Shown: positions 1-7,537 of the stretch, piece by piece
Layout of the letters: each line of letters begins with the position of its first letter
Position numbering within the stretch: the stretch's first letter is position 1
Source of the DNA: Oscillospiraceae bacterium
Lineage (GTDB): Bacteria > Bacillota > Clostridia > Oscillospirales > Acutalibacteraceae
Assembly (NCBI GenBank): GCA_031262125.1
Contig: JAISII010000097.1
Span: forward strand, 1-10,929
Reading direction: 5' to 3'
DNA: 10,929 nucleotides
The notes under the pieces: model-generated
Told to the model about the DNA's origin: nothing
Databases searched by the model: none
Seen by the model: only the letters and a program-made list of their open reading frames with translations
Program-made: the position numbers and the translations under genes

Positions 1-1646
1 ATATCCGCCCCTACAAATTAAAAGCAATAAAAAACGACCCGGATGCCATGGAACTCTTAAAAGAATTGGATAAACACAGTAACGAAAATTTAAATTCTAA
101 AAAGCTTTATTTATGGTTCACACAATTGTGTAAATGTGCTTACACCGGCAAGTATATTCCTTTAACCGAGTTGTATGACAATAAAAAATGGGATATTGAC
201 CATATCTACCCGCAATCTAAAGTAAAAGACGACAGCTTGCAAAACAATTTGGTTTTGGTGGATACAATAAAAAACAAAGATAAAAGTGATAAATGCCTTA
301 TAGAATTGGACGGCATACAAACACAAATGCACGGGTTTTGGCACCAACTAAAAGAAAGCAACTTAATAACCCCCGAAAAATACAAACGCCTTACCCGCAC
401 AACCCCGTTTAGCGATGATGAATTGGCAGGGTTTATAAATCGGCAGCTTGTAGAAACCCGACAATCCACAAAAATAATTGCCGAACTGCTTCAAGAAAAA
501 TATGCTGCTACACAAATAGTTTATGTAAAAGCAGGCATTGTATCGGATTTTAGGCAAGAATTTAAAATTGGCAAATGCCGAGAAGTAAACGACTTGCACC
601 ATGCTAAAGATGCTTATTTAAATATTGTTTGCGGTAATGTTTACTATAGCCGTTTTACTGGCAACCCAATTAACTTTATTAAAAAACACCGCAACAATTA
701 TAGCGTTAAAGTTAAGACGGTTTTTGGCGAAATTTTTGATAAAGTTTGGTGCAAAGGTGATTTAGAGCGTGTTAAACGACAACTTAACAAAAACAATATT
801 TTATATTCACGCTATACCTTCAAACGTAAAGGAGCGTTCTTTGACCAAAACATAGTAAAAAAAGGCAAAAACGACGGGCTTATACCCATAAAGACCAATA
901 TGCCGACAGACCGATTTGGTGGTTATAACGGAGTAACAGTAAGCTTTTTCGCTGCCGTCCGATACAAATGTAAAAAGGGCGAAAGCGTTCAACTTGTGCC
1001 TATAAGACTAATTGATTTGCCAAAATACGAAGCAGACAAAGCCGAATTTTTAACTCCCAAAATTAAAGGTTGCAAAGAAATAATCCAAATTAAAGAAGTT
1101 AAAATTAATTCGATATTAGAAATTAACGGAACAAAGCTTTTTGTAACAGGCAAAAGCGGGACTCGATTTTTATATCAGATTTGTGCACAATTGCAAATAA
1201 ATTCTGAACACGAAAAATATATTAAGAAGCTTTTTAAAATACGAGAGAAAATTTTATTATATTCTAAATTTAAAAAAGGCACAGATTACATAATAACAGA
1301 ACACGACGGCGTTACTGTCGAAGAGAATTTGAAACTCTTAGAGGTTTTGGCTCTGAAAATTGCCGAACCGCCCTATTGTAACTATTTTTCTGAAAAGCTT
1401 ATACAGATTCTTAATAATAAAGAAAAATTTATTAACGAAACAATAAACAAACAAGTTATTTTTATTTGTGAAGCAATCAAGCTTTTTCAGTCTAATGCTG
1501 CCAAAGCAAATTTTGCCGATTGGGGCGGTAATAAAGATGGAGATGGCGAATTGAAAAAATCGTTATCATTAGGTCAAGGAAAATGGGTTTGCAAATTAAT
1601 CGACCGCTCGGTTACAGGCGTGTTTGAAAAGAGGACAAAGCTATGA
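1..1646 (+). CDS. cas9: Type II-A CRISPR nuclease Cas9, C-terminal part (cut by window edge)
   Basis: RNA-guided double-strand DNA endonuclease, the effector of the type II CRISPR system. The frame is already open from base 3, before the first ATG at 48, so the N-terminal half (RuvC-I, bridge helix, REC lobe, RuvC-II) lies off the left edge. Counting from that ATG, the HNH domain spans about residues 28-85: CAYTGK, then WDIDHIYPQSKVKDDS with catalytic His52 and metal-site Asp50, Asn66 and Asn76. RuvC-III follows, with GFINRQLVETRQSTK (128-142), VSDFRQEF and HHAKDAYLN (184-192), where Asp188 is the catalytic aspartate. Residues from about 220 to 532 are the wedge and PAM-interacting region, ending in IDRSVTGVFEKR, a tail typical of II-A Cas9. 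These motifs match the Streptococcus pyogenes protein in order and spacing. The TGA stop overlaps the cas1 ATG by 4 bases, indicating translational coupling. No frameshift is seen in the visible part. Confidence 0.97.
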   Translation, partial: IRPYKLKAIKNDPDAMELLKELDKHSNENLNSKKLYLWFTQLCKCAYTGKYIPLTELYDNKKWDIDHIYPQSKVKDDSLQNNLVLVDTIKNKDKSDKCLIELDGIQTQMHGFWHQLKESNLITPEKYKRLTRTTPFSDDELAGFINRQLVETRQSTKIIAELLQEKYAATQIVYVKAGIVSDFRQEFKIGKCREVNDLHHAKDAYLNIVCGNVYYSRFTGNPINFIKKHRNNYSVKVKTVFGEIFDKVWCKGDLERVKRQLNKNNILYSRYTFKRKGAFFDQNIVKKGKNDGLIPIKTNMPTDRFGGYNGVTVSFFAAVRYKCKKGESVQLVPIRLIDLPKYEADKAEFLTPKIKGCKEIIQIKEVKINSILEINGTKLFVTGKSGTRFLYQICAQLQINSEHEKYIKKLFKIREKILLYSKFKKGTDYIITEHDGVTVEENLKLLEVLALKIAEPPYCNYFSEKLIQILNNKEKFINETINKQVIFICEAIKLFQSNAAKANFADWGGNKDGDGELKKSLSLGQGKWVCKLIDRSVTGVFEKRTKL

Positions 1647-2533
1647 GCTGGCGAACGGTAGTTATAAGCAATCGTTGCAAGCTTGATTATAAGCTGGGCT
1701 ATATGGTGCTGCGAGGTATGGACGAAAAACAATTGTTTTTGGACGAAGTAGCAGTAATAATTATTGAAAGTACGGCTGTATCGCTTACATCTTACTTGCT
1801 TAAAGAACTGGTGGAGCGAAAAATCAAAGTGGTATTTTGCGACGAGTTGCACAACCCTGTCAGCGAGCTTATGCCTTTGTATGGCTGCCACGACAGCAGT
1901 GCCAAAATACCTATGCAAATTGACTGGGGGCAACCCGCCAAAACAGCCGTTTGGACAGAAATTGTAAAAGAAAAAATTAAAAATCAAGCCTGCCTGCTAA
2001 ACCACCTGCACCATTATGATGCCTTTGAATTATTGACAGATTATGCTAACGACGTGCAGCTCGGTGATATTACCAACCGAGAAGGGCATGCGGCAAAGGT
2101 GTATTTTAACGCACTTTTCGGGCAAGAATTCTCTCGAGGGCAAGACTGTAACATTAATGCTGCTTTAAACTACGGCTATGCTTTGTTGCTTTCTGCATTT
2201 AACCGAGAAATTGCAGCAAACGGTTTTTTGACCCAGTTGGGCTTAAACCACAAAAACCCGTTCAATAAATTCAACCTAAGTTGCGACCTTATGGAGCCGT
2301 TTAGACCCTTAATTGATAGTATAGTAATAAAAATGATGCCATTTAGTTTTTCTGCCGACGAAAAGCATCATTTGTTAAGCTTGTTTTCAAAAAAATTGGT
2401 TATCGAGAATAAAGAACAGTATTTTCTTAATGCAATAAGTATTTATTGCAGAAGTGTTTTTGCCTCGTTAGAAAACAACAACGCCGAGCTGCTTTCGTTT
2501 TTTGACGGTAAAGCAATTTGCGATGCAGAATAG
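1643..2533 (+). CDS. cas1: CRISPR integrase Cas1 (type II)
   Basis: Metal-dependent integrase subunit that, with Cas2, inserts new spacers at the leader end of the array. At 296 aa it has the normal type II Cas1 length. The N-terminus MSWRTVVISNRCKLDYKLGY is typical of subtype II-A. The expected metal-binding residues are present: Glu147 in NREGHAAK, His203 in GLNHKNP, and Glu218 in CDLMEPFRPLID. The N-terminal beta domain covers roughly residues 1-90 and the helical catalytic domain 100-296. The ATG lies within the ATGA overlap with cas9, with a purine-rich AGAGGA about 7 bases upstream. Cas2 starts 18 bases after the stop, so cas9, cas1, cas2 and csn2 look like one transcript. No active-site residue is missing, so the protein is expected to be functional. 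Confidence 0.97.
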   Translation: MSWRTVVISNRCKLDYKLGYMVLRGMDEKQLFLDEVAVIIIESTAVSLTSYLLKELVERKIKVVFCDELHNPVSELMPLYGCHDSSAKIPMQIDWGQPAKTAVWTEIVKEKIKNQACLLNHLHHYDAFELLTDYANDVQLGDITNREGHAAKVYFNALFGQEFSRGQDCNINAALNYGYALLLSAFNREIAANGFLTQLGLNHKNPFNKFNLSCDLMEPFRPLIDSIVIKMMPFSFSADEKHHLLSLFSKKLVIENKEQYFLNAISIYCRSVFASLENNNAELLSFFDGKAICDAE

Positions 2534-2551
2534 TTTAAGGGAAGTGAGCGT

Positions 2552-2872
2552 GTGAGTTACAGATATATGAGAATTTTGGTTATGTTTGATTTGCCGATGG
2601 AAACGAACGAGGATAAGCGTGCTTATCGGCATTTTAGAAATCATTTGATTAAAAGCGGCTTTTTTATGTTTCAAGAATCAATATACAATAAAGTAGTGTT
2701 AAACCAACAATCTGCCGATGCTGTTGTGGATAATTTAGAAAAGGTTAAGCCGCTCGGCGGGTTTGTAGTTGTTCTTAAAATAACCGAAAAGCAATTTGCT
2801 AAAATGAAATGTTTGGTTGGCGAAACAAAAACAAATGTTATACATACCGATGAAAGGTTGGTTTTTTTATGA
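2552..2872 (+). CDS. cas2: CRISPR adaptation protein Cas2
   Basis: Small ferredoxin-fold protein that dimerises and bridges two Cas1 dimers in the spacer-integration complex. At 106 aa it fits the type II Cas2 family. The first beta strand MRILVMFDLPM carries the conserved Asp13. The motif SGFFMFQESIYNK and the C-terminal strand DERLVFL are usual for subtype II-A. The start is GTG at 2552, not ATG. It is chosen because AAGGGAAG at 2537-2544 sits at good spacing and the MSYRYM start matches the family. An ATG five codons later would cut into the first strand. The TGA stop overlaps the csn2 ATG by 4 bases. Confidence 0.95.
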   Translation: MSYRYMRILVMFDLPMETNEDKRAYRHFRNHLIKSGFFMFQESIYNKVVLNQQSADAVVDNLEKVKPLGGFVVVLKITEKQFAKMKCLVGETKTNVIHTDERLVFL

Positions 2873-3555
2873 GATTTGTACACAACCAAATAGAAAGTTT
2901 TTTTGAAACGGACTGCAATAAAATATCGGTACTGGTGTGCGAAAATCCTCTGCAATTAACCAAATTAACAGAAGAATTACTTCAACAAACTAACGGGAAC
3001 GACGGCAATTTTAGGCTGTTTAAAAGCACAGGGCTCAACCCAAAAGAACTAAGTGTTTTTGGCAATGTTGAGCTTGTATTGTCGCCGTTTTTGCTCGATT
3101 TCAACAATTCGACTTTGTTAAAAAAGCTTTATAAACATCTTGCACAAAAGGCAAACGGCGATGTTTTTTACAGTAGCACAGTAGAATTGAAAAAAACAAT
3201 TGCAAAATATATAGATTCGCTGCTTTTTGATGAACCGATTGAGTTTTCTTTTGAGGCCGATTTAGACTTTTCTCATTTATTTAAAGCTGCCGACATTAAG
3301 TTTATCGACTCAAATAAGAACCTCCCCGAAAATCTTTTAGAATATATGGAGATTATTCAAACATTTACCGGCGAAAAGCTTTTTGTTTTTGTGAACATAA
3401 AATCTTTTCTAACGCAAGAACAGCTTTCTGCTTTGTATGACACATGGCTGGGCAGAGAATATAATGTGCTATTAATTGAAGGACGGCAATCCGAAAAAAT
3501 GCAAAAGGAAAGTGTTGTTGTTATAGATAATGATTTGTGCGAAATCACTTGCTGA
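2869..3555 (+). CDS. csn2: CRISPR adaptation protein Csn2 (type II-A signature)
   Basis: Csn2 defines subtype II-A. In characterised members it forms a calcium-bound tetrameric ring that slides onto free double-stranded DNA ends and is required for spacer acquisition with Cas1, Cas2 and Cas9. The 228 aa length fits the short Csn2 class. The N-terminal part holds the typical pattern of an Ile/Val-rich strand followed by ENPLQLTKLTEELL. The central part is acidic (FSFEADLDFSHLFKA), and the C-terminal half contains the strands EKLFVFVNIKSFLT and EYNVLLIEG. The start ATG lies in the 4-base overlap with cas2, with AAAGG 12 bases upstream. Csn2 is poorly conserved in sequence, so the call rests partly on its position as the last cas gene before the leader. 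Confidence 0.9.
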   Translation: MRFVHNQIESFFETDCNKISVLVCENPLQLTKLTEELLQQTNGNDGNFRLFKSTGLNPKELSVFGNVELVLSPFLLDFNNSTLLKKLYKHLAQKANGDVFYSSTVELKKTIAKYIDSLLFDEPIEFSFEADLDFSHLFKAADIKFIDSNKNLPENLLEYMEIIQTFTGEKLFVFVNIKSFLTQEQLSALYDTWLGREYNVLLIEGRQSEKMQKESVVVIDNDLCEITC

Positions 3556-3786
3556 ATATGTTTTGCAATAAAATAAGAGCTTTTTCAACCCTTGAAAATA
3601 TTCTTAAACACACTTTAAATTTTAAAAAGGTGCTTGAAATCATCTCAAAAACGTGTTAAAATAAGCTCATGCACAAGACTATCTGATAAAAATTATTTTT
3701 TGTCGAAATTCACCAAATCAAACGCAGGAGTAGTGCCCTGTTTGTGCAAATTTCATTAAAAACGCTCCGGCGATTTGAAATTTGAG
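3556..3786 (+). promoter_or_regulatory. CRISPR leader, with pre-crRNA promoter and ATTTGAG anchor
   Basis: AT-rich 231-base gap between csn2 and the first repeat. It contains a strong vegetative promoter: TTGAAA at 3634-3639, a 17-base spacer, then an extended -10 (TGT before TAAAAT at 3657-3662). This predicts transcription from about 3669 into the array. The last seven bases, ATTTGAG (3780-3786), touch the first repeat and match the leader-anchoring sequence known to direct spacer integration in one group of type II-A systems. An 8-base inverted repeat (CAAATTTC 3747-3754, GAAATTTG 3777-3784) overlaps this anchor. A small dyad (TTTTCAA 3582-3588, TTGAAAA 3592-3598) lies just after csn2. The promoter and anchor are read directly from sequence; their use is inferred. 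Confidence 0.8.
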
Positions 3787-5671
3787 GTTTGAGAGTAGTG
3801 CAATTTTTTAAGGTAGTCAAACCTGTGATGCCAAAGTCCCTTCTGTGAATATGTTTGAGAGTAGTGCAATTTTTTAAGGTAGTCAAACTCAAGTCCTCAA
3901 TTTCAAATGCACGTCACAGTTTGAGAGTAGTGCAATTTTTTAAGGTAGTCAAACTATATTCCAGGCATACTGCTTTGCCGTCGCGTTTGAGAGTAGTGCA
4001 ATTTTTTAAGGTAGTCAAACTTTTGTGGTCGGGTCGTTTGCAAGGTTTGTGTTTGAGAGTAGTGCAATTTTTTAAGGTAGTCAAACAACGTCAAAAAGGC
4101 AATCAAGCAGTTTAGAGTTTGAGAGTAGTGCAATTTTTTAAGGTAGTCAAACACAAAAAACACATTAAAAAAAGCTTTAGTGGTTTGAGAGTAGTGCAAT
4201 TTTTTAAGGTAGTCAAACTTGACGTTTGTATTGTTGCAACATCTTTGTGTTTGAGAGTAGTGCAATTTTTTAAGGTAGTCAAACTATAACATACGCCGGC
4301 CCTCTCGTCGTGTTGTTTGAGAGTAGTGCAATTTTTTAAGGTAGTCAAACAGGATTCTTGAAGAACCTATAGATGCCTACGTTTGAGAGTAGTGCAATTT
4401 TTTAAGGTAGTCAAACACGCTTGACGGGTTACGCCGTGCATTGTGGGTTTGAGAGTAGTGCAATTTTTTAAGGTAGTCAAACGAGGACGGCGAAGATAGC
4501 AATACCGAAGATGTTTGAGAGTAGTGCAATTTTTTAAGGTAGTCAAACTGTCGGCGGCAATTCGCAATATTGCCTCTCCGTTTGAGAGTAGTGCAATTTT
4601 TTAAGGTAGTCAAACCCTTACCTTTAGTATACACAAAAATATGAAGTTTGAGAGTAGTGCAATTTTTTAAGGTAGTCAAACGAAACCCAGCCTCTTCCAA
4701 CGCCCTACACCGTTTGAGAGTAGTGCAATTTTTTAAGGTAGTCAAACGTAGTTTCTACTTTTGGAGCAAGTTTGTACGTTTGAGAGTAGTGCAATTTTTT
4801 AAGGTAGTCAAACCTGCCATGTCGCAAAATGTGCCTCCTGTAAGTTTGAGAGTAGTGCAATTTTTTAAGGTAGTCAAACAATTGAACTTATTAAGAAGAA
4901 CGGTAACGGGTTTGAGAGTAGTGCAATTTTTTAAGGTAGTCAAACTCTGAAACTACAAGGGCAACTACCGCTGAAGTTTGAGAGTAGTGCAATTTTTTAA
5001 GGTAGTCAAACATTTCCCCGCTCGCTCTGGGTGAGAAAAGGGTTTGAGAGTAGTGCAATTTTTTAAGGTAGTCAAACTTCCAATTTGCCGCAAATACCAC
5101 TCTAACGGTTTGAGAGTAGTGCAATTTTTTAAGGTAGTCAAACTGAACACTGAAAAGCCATACAAACACAAGAGTTTGAGAGTAGTGCAATTTTTTAAGG
5201 TAGTCAAACTCCTATCCCTTCATCGTGCGCCGCTTCGAAGTTTGAGAGTAGTGCAATTTTTTAAGGTAGTCAAACCTCAAAGGTGGTCGAGAACCAGCAG
5301 ACAGTGTTTGAGAGTAGTGCAATTTTTTAAGGTAGTCAAACAGTGAATGGAGTTAACCTCTCTTTCTTTTTGTTTGAGAGTAGTGCAATTTTTTAAGGTA
5401 GTCAAACTCAACAAGCAACTCAAATATAGTTGCACCTGTTTGAGAGTAGTGCAATTTTTTAAGGTAGTCAAACCAAATCCCATAAACACAACTCCTCATT
5501 TAAGTTTGAGAGTAGTGCAATTTTTTAAGGTAGTCAAACGTAATAGAAGCAGACTATGCCAAAGATACAGTTTGAGAGTAGTGCAATTTTTTAAGGTAGT
5601 CAAACGACGAGGCAACACTTAAACGGGTTTATTATGTTTGAGAGTAGTGCAATTTTTTAAGGTAGTCAAAC
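3787..5671 (+). CRISPR. Type II-A CRISPR array, 29 repeats and 28 spacers
   Basis: The repeat is 36 bases, begins GTTTGAGAGTAGTGC and ends AAGGTAGTCAAAC, with six T between the halves. Its ends are inverted copies (GTTTGA and TCAAAC). Read by eye, all 29 copies are identical, including the last one at 5636-5671. The period is 66 bases, with every spacer 30 nt except spacer 12 (4549-4579), which is 31 nt. No spacer duplicates another and none was seen to match elsewhere in the window. Orientation follows from the adjacent leader on the left and cas genes on the same strand. The newest spacers should be at the left. The repeat length and GTTT start suit processing with a tracrRNA and RNase III. 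Confidence 0.99.
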
Positions 5672-5759
5672 TTTCCAAAACTCTTGAGTATCAATGGCAA
5701 ATCACTTCATTTTTTGCAAATCAAAAATATCACAACTAAAAAACAATTTTCAAAAAACC
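5672..5759. other. CRISPR trailer, no gene seen
   Basis: AT-rich stretch between the last repeat and the shared hairpin. It holds no degenerate extra repeat, no convincing reading frame and no anti-repeat that would suggest a tracrRNA. Confidence 0.5.
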
Positions 5760-5796
5760 AAAGCACAAACCCTGCAAAAAAGGGCTTGTGCTTTTT
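5760..5796. terminator. Intrinsic terminator between the array and the convergent dockerin gene
   Basis: A 9-bp stem (AAAGCACAA with TTGTGCTTT), one A/C mismatch and three further G-C pairs surround a loop of about 9 bases. It is followed by Ts on the plus strand. On the minus strand the stem is followed by GGTTTTTTG, so it may stop both the pre-crRNA from the left and the dockerin mRNA from the right, whose stop codon is about 45 bases away. Confidence 0.8.
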
Positions 5797-5842
5797 ATCT
5801 TGATATTAAATTTAGAGCAGCTTTAAAAATTTTGCTGTTTTG

Positions 5843-7129
5843 TTACCTCACAGCATCGCCAAAAGTTATAACACGTTGCCCGATTTCGCTGTTTGCCGGC
5901 AAAAAGGCAAGATATTTTTGAATTTCTGTAGCATCTTCGATTGTAAGATTGCCGCTGTAATAACCGCCGTCGTCGTTTTTGCCGTCAACATTTGCAATAA
6001 CTTTTTGATAATCAGTCATAGGCTCGAGTTTTGCCAAAGCTTTTTGAATTTTGGTAACATCCGCTATGTTGACTTTGCCGTCGTTGTTAAAATCGCCCAA
6101 AATGTAATAAACTGGTGCAAATGTTGTTGTAACGGGCGGCTCGGTAATAGTTGTTGGGGCAACGGTGGTTGTAACAGGCGGCTCTGTAACCGTGGTGGTG
6201 GGAGCCGGAGTGGTAACGGGCGGTTCGGTAACCGTGGTTGGGGGAACGGTAGTTGGTTCGGGGTTTAAAGGCACAAAGTTTATGTTGTTTTCGGTAGCAT
6301 ACGTGTTTGCGGTAGAATTACGCCAACCGTAAATTGTAAGCCCGTCAAACGCAGGGTCAAGAATGCCCGAAACCATTTCGGTTTGGGTGTTCATTATGTG
6401 AATTTCTTCAAAATTTTCGCCCACGCAACTATAGCTCGAACGTTTTAAAAACCCAATGCTGGTAATACTGCTGCCCAGCCAAGCACTTTTTAAGTTGCTG
6501 CATTTATAAAAAACAGTTGTAGCAGGTTGCGTAATTTTGTTGCCCAAATAAATGTCTTCTAAAGCTGTGCACCCTTGGAAAGATTGTCTTGCAAGCGTTG
6601 TAACCGAACTATCGATATATACAGATTTTAGTGCAGTACACTCATAAAAGCATAACTGCGGGATAGTGGTGAGGTTAAACAATCTTGAAAAATCAACAGA
6701 AACTAAATTTTCGCAATAAGCAAAGGCAAAGTCCCCAAGATGATTGAGATATTTCGGCAAAACAACAGATTCTAATTTAGAAGATGCAAAAGCATGATCA
6801 CCTATGTATTGAATATTGTCGCCCATAGTAATTGAAGTAAGCTCAACGCCCGGGTTGTAAAGTTTTGTGTTATAGGTAAAATCATCATTAATGCCAATAA
6901 CTTCAAATTTAGAAATATAATGTGGTACTACAACTTCAGTGTCATCGCCCATATATGCATACACATACACTTCGGTGCTTTCGTCGTCGCCAACCCGTAC
7001 TAAATCCCAGTCGTTGCCTGATACGGGGTTAAAGGGCGGAGCGTCAATGGCAAAAGCAACAGTTACCGATGCAATTGCAGCCGTTAAAATTAACACGGCA
7101 ACCAACCCGATTGATATTATTTTTTTCAT
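5843..7129 (-). CDS. Secreted leucine-rich repeat (BspA-like) protein with C-terminal type I dockerin
   Basis: Predicted exported binding protein of 428 aa. Residues 1-28 form a signal peptide (KK, hydrophobic core, AFA before IDAPP). About 70-290 carry BspA-like repeats of the LRR_5 type, for example GDHAFASSKLESVVLP, CFYECTALKSVYI and SFQGCTALEDIYL. About 291-338 is a Thr/Pro linker built on TEPPVTT. About 344-411 is a type I dockerin: the first calcium loop DFNNDGKVNIAD is canonical, while the second is expanded and lacks clear ligands. Dockerins plug into cohesins of a scaffoldin, so the protein probably sits in a cell-surface or extracellular complex; no catalytic domain is seen. The ATG at 7129 is preferred over an in-frame TTG at 7144, because that TTG overlaps the AGGAG ribosome binding site (7137-7141). 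The gene lies 42 bases after the small gene upstream. Confidence 0.88.
   Translation of the reverse strand: MKKIISIGLVAVLILTAAIASVTVAFAIDAPPFNPVSGNDWDLVRVGDDESTEVYVYAYMGDDTEVVVPHYISKFEVIGINDDFTYNTKLYNPGVELTSITMGDNIQYIGDHAFASSKLESVVLPKYLNHLGDFAFAYCENLVSVDFSRLFNLTTIPQLCFYECTALKSVYIDSSVTTLARQSFQGCTALEDIYLGNKITQPATTVFYKCSNLKSAWLGSSITSIGFLKRSSYSCVGENFEEIHIMNTQTEMVSGILDPAFDGLTIYGWRNSTANTYATENNINFVPLNPEPTTVPPTTVTEPPVTTPAPTTTVTEPPVTTTVAPTTITEPPVTTTFAPVYYILGDFNNDGKVNIADVTKIQKALAKLEPMTDYQKVIANVDGKNDDGGYYSGNLTIEDATEIQKYLAFLPANSEIGQRVITFGDAVR
6116..6259 (-). repeat. Imperfect tandem repeat encoding the Thr/Pro linker
   Basis: The DNA repeats a unit encoding TEPPVTT with VAPTT or PAPTTT variations, about three to four times. 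It makes a flexible, probably glycosylated linker between the leucine-rich repeats and the dockerin. On the opposite strand it produces a spurious Gly-rich frame. Confidence 0.7.
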
Positions 7130-7171
7130 AACAATTCTCCTCAAAAAACATAGAGCTTCGCATGTTAACGC

Positions 7172-7462
7172 TTAAAACTTATTGTTCAAAGCTCGTGTAA
7201 GCCAAACATCCGCAAAGTCAATAGCAGTAAACAAACCGTTTTTTTCGCTCGACTTAATTATTTGTTTGTTAGGGGGCAAAGCCGGGTCGGTGCACATAAG
7301 TTTTATGGCAACTTTGTCGGCAACTTTAAGTTCGCCCATTTGTTTGGTCGATTTTATTTGCAACATTACCACAAATTGGTCTGCCATACTGCCGTAAAAA
7401 AGCTCGCTGCCTTTTCGAACTAACGGTCTGCCTTTATATGTGGGGAAGTTAATTTCGCTCAT
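7172..7462 (-). CDS. Small conserved-type protein of unknown function, downstream of ireB
   Basis: Protein of 96 aa with no known function. It begins MSEINFPTYKGRPLVRKG and continues through YGSMADQFVVMLQIKSTKQ, KVADKVAIKLMCTDP and IIKSSEKNGLFTAIDFADVWLTRAL. It has no signal peptide, membrane segment or metal motif. The alternating strand pattern in the middle and a C-terminal helix suggest a small soluble alpha/beta fold. From memory, short proteins with the same PTYKGRPLVR start and SEKNGL motif occur in other Clostridia, but this is not verified. GGAG sits about 8 bases before the ATG, supporting the start. It lies 75 bases downstream of ireB with no strong terminator between them, so the two are probably co-transcribed. 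Confidence 0.75.
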   Translation of the reverse strand: MSEINFPTYKGRPLVRKGSELFYGSMADQFVVMLQIKSTKQMGELKVADKVAIKLMCTDPALPPNKQIIKSSEKNGLFTAIDFADVWLTRALNNKF

Positions 7463-7537
7463 TTTGTATCTCCAATATTTTTAAATAGTTTTGTGCTTAA
7501 ACTCGGCAAAAACCGATAATTTCACAGAAAGCAAGCA

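Noticed and set aside
1574..1987. Minus-strand frame of 137 codons over the cas9/cas1 junction
   Set aside because: It is fully antisense to two well-supported cas genes and matches no family I recognise.
3556..3736. Possible minus-strand tracrRNA starting GCACTACTC in the leader
   Set aside because: Only nine bases pair with the repeat, the expected TCAAA of the lower stem is replaced by GTTTGA, and no terminator hairpin follows on that strand.
3710..5622. Open reading frames of 60-122 codons across the CRISPR array on both strands, with periodic LRVVQFFKVVK or LTTLKNCTTLK
   Set aside because: The 66-base period is exactly 22 codons and the repeat has no stop in these frames, so open frames arise automatically. 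They lack ribosome binding sites.
3823..5635. Self-targeting spacers against this window
   Set aside because: No spacer was seen to match any other part of the window by eye. A computed search of the whole genome would be needed to settle it.
5840..6268. Plus-strand frame of 142 codons with a Gly/Arg/Asn-rich end
   Set aside because: It is the antisense of the Thr/Pro linker and dockerin of the real minus-strand gene, with no ribosome binding site.
7130..7144. TTG start at 7144 for the leucine-rich-repeat dockerin protein
   Set aside because: The five extra codons consist of the AGGAG ribosome binding site itself; the ATG at 7129 begins a normal signal peptide.
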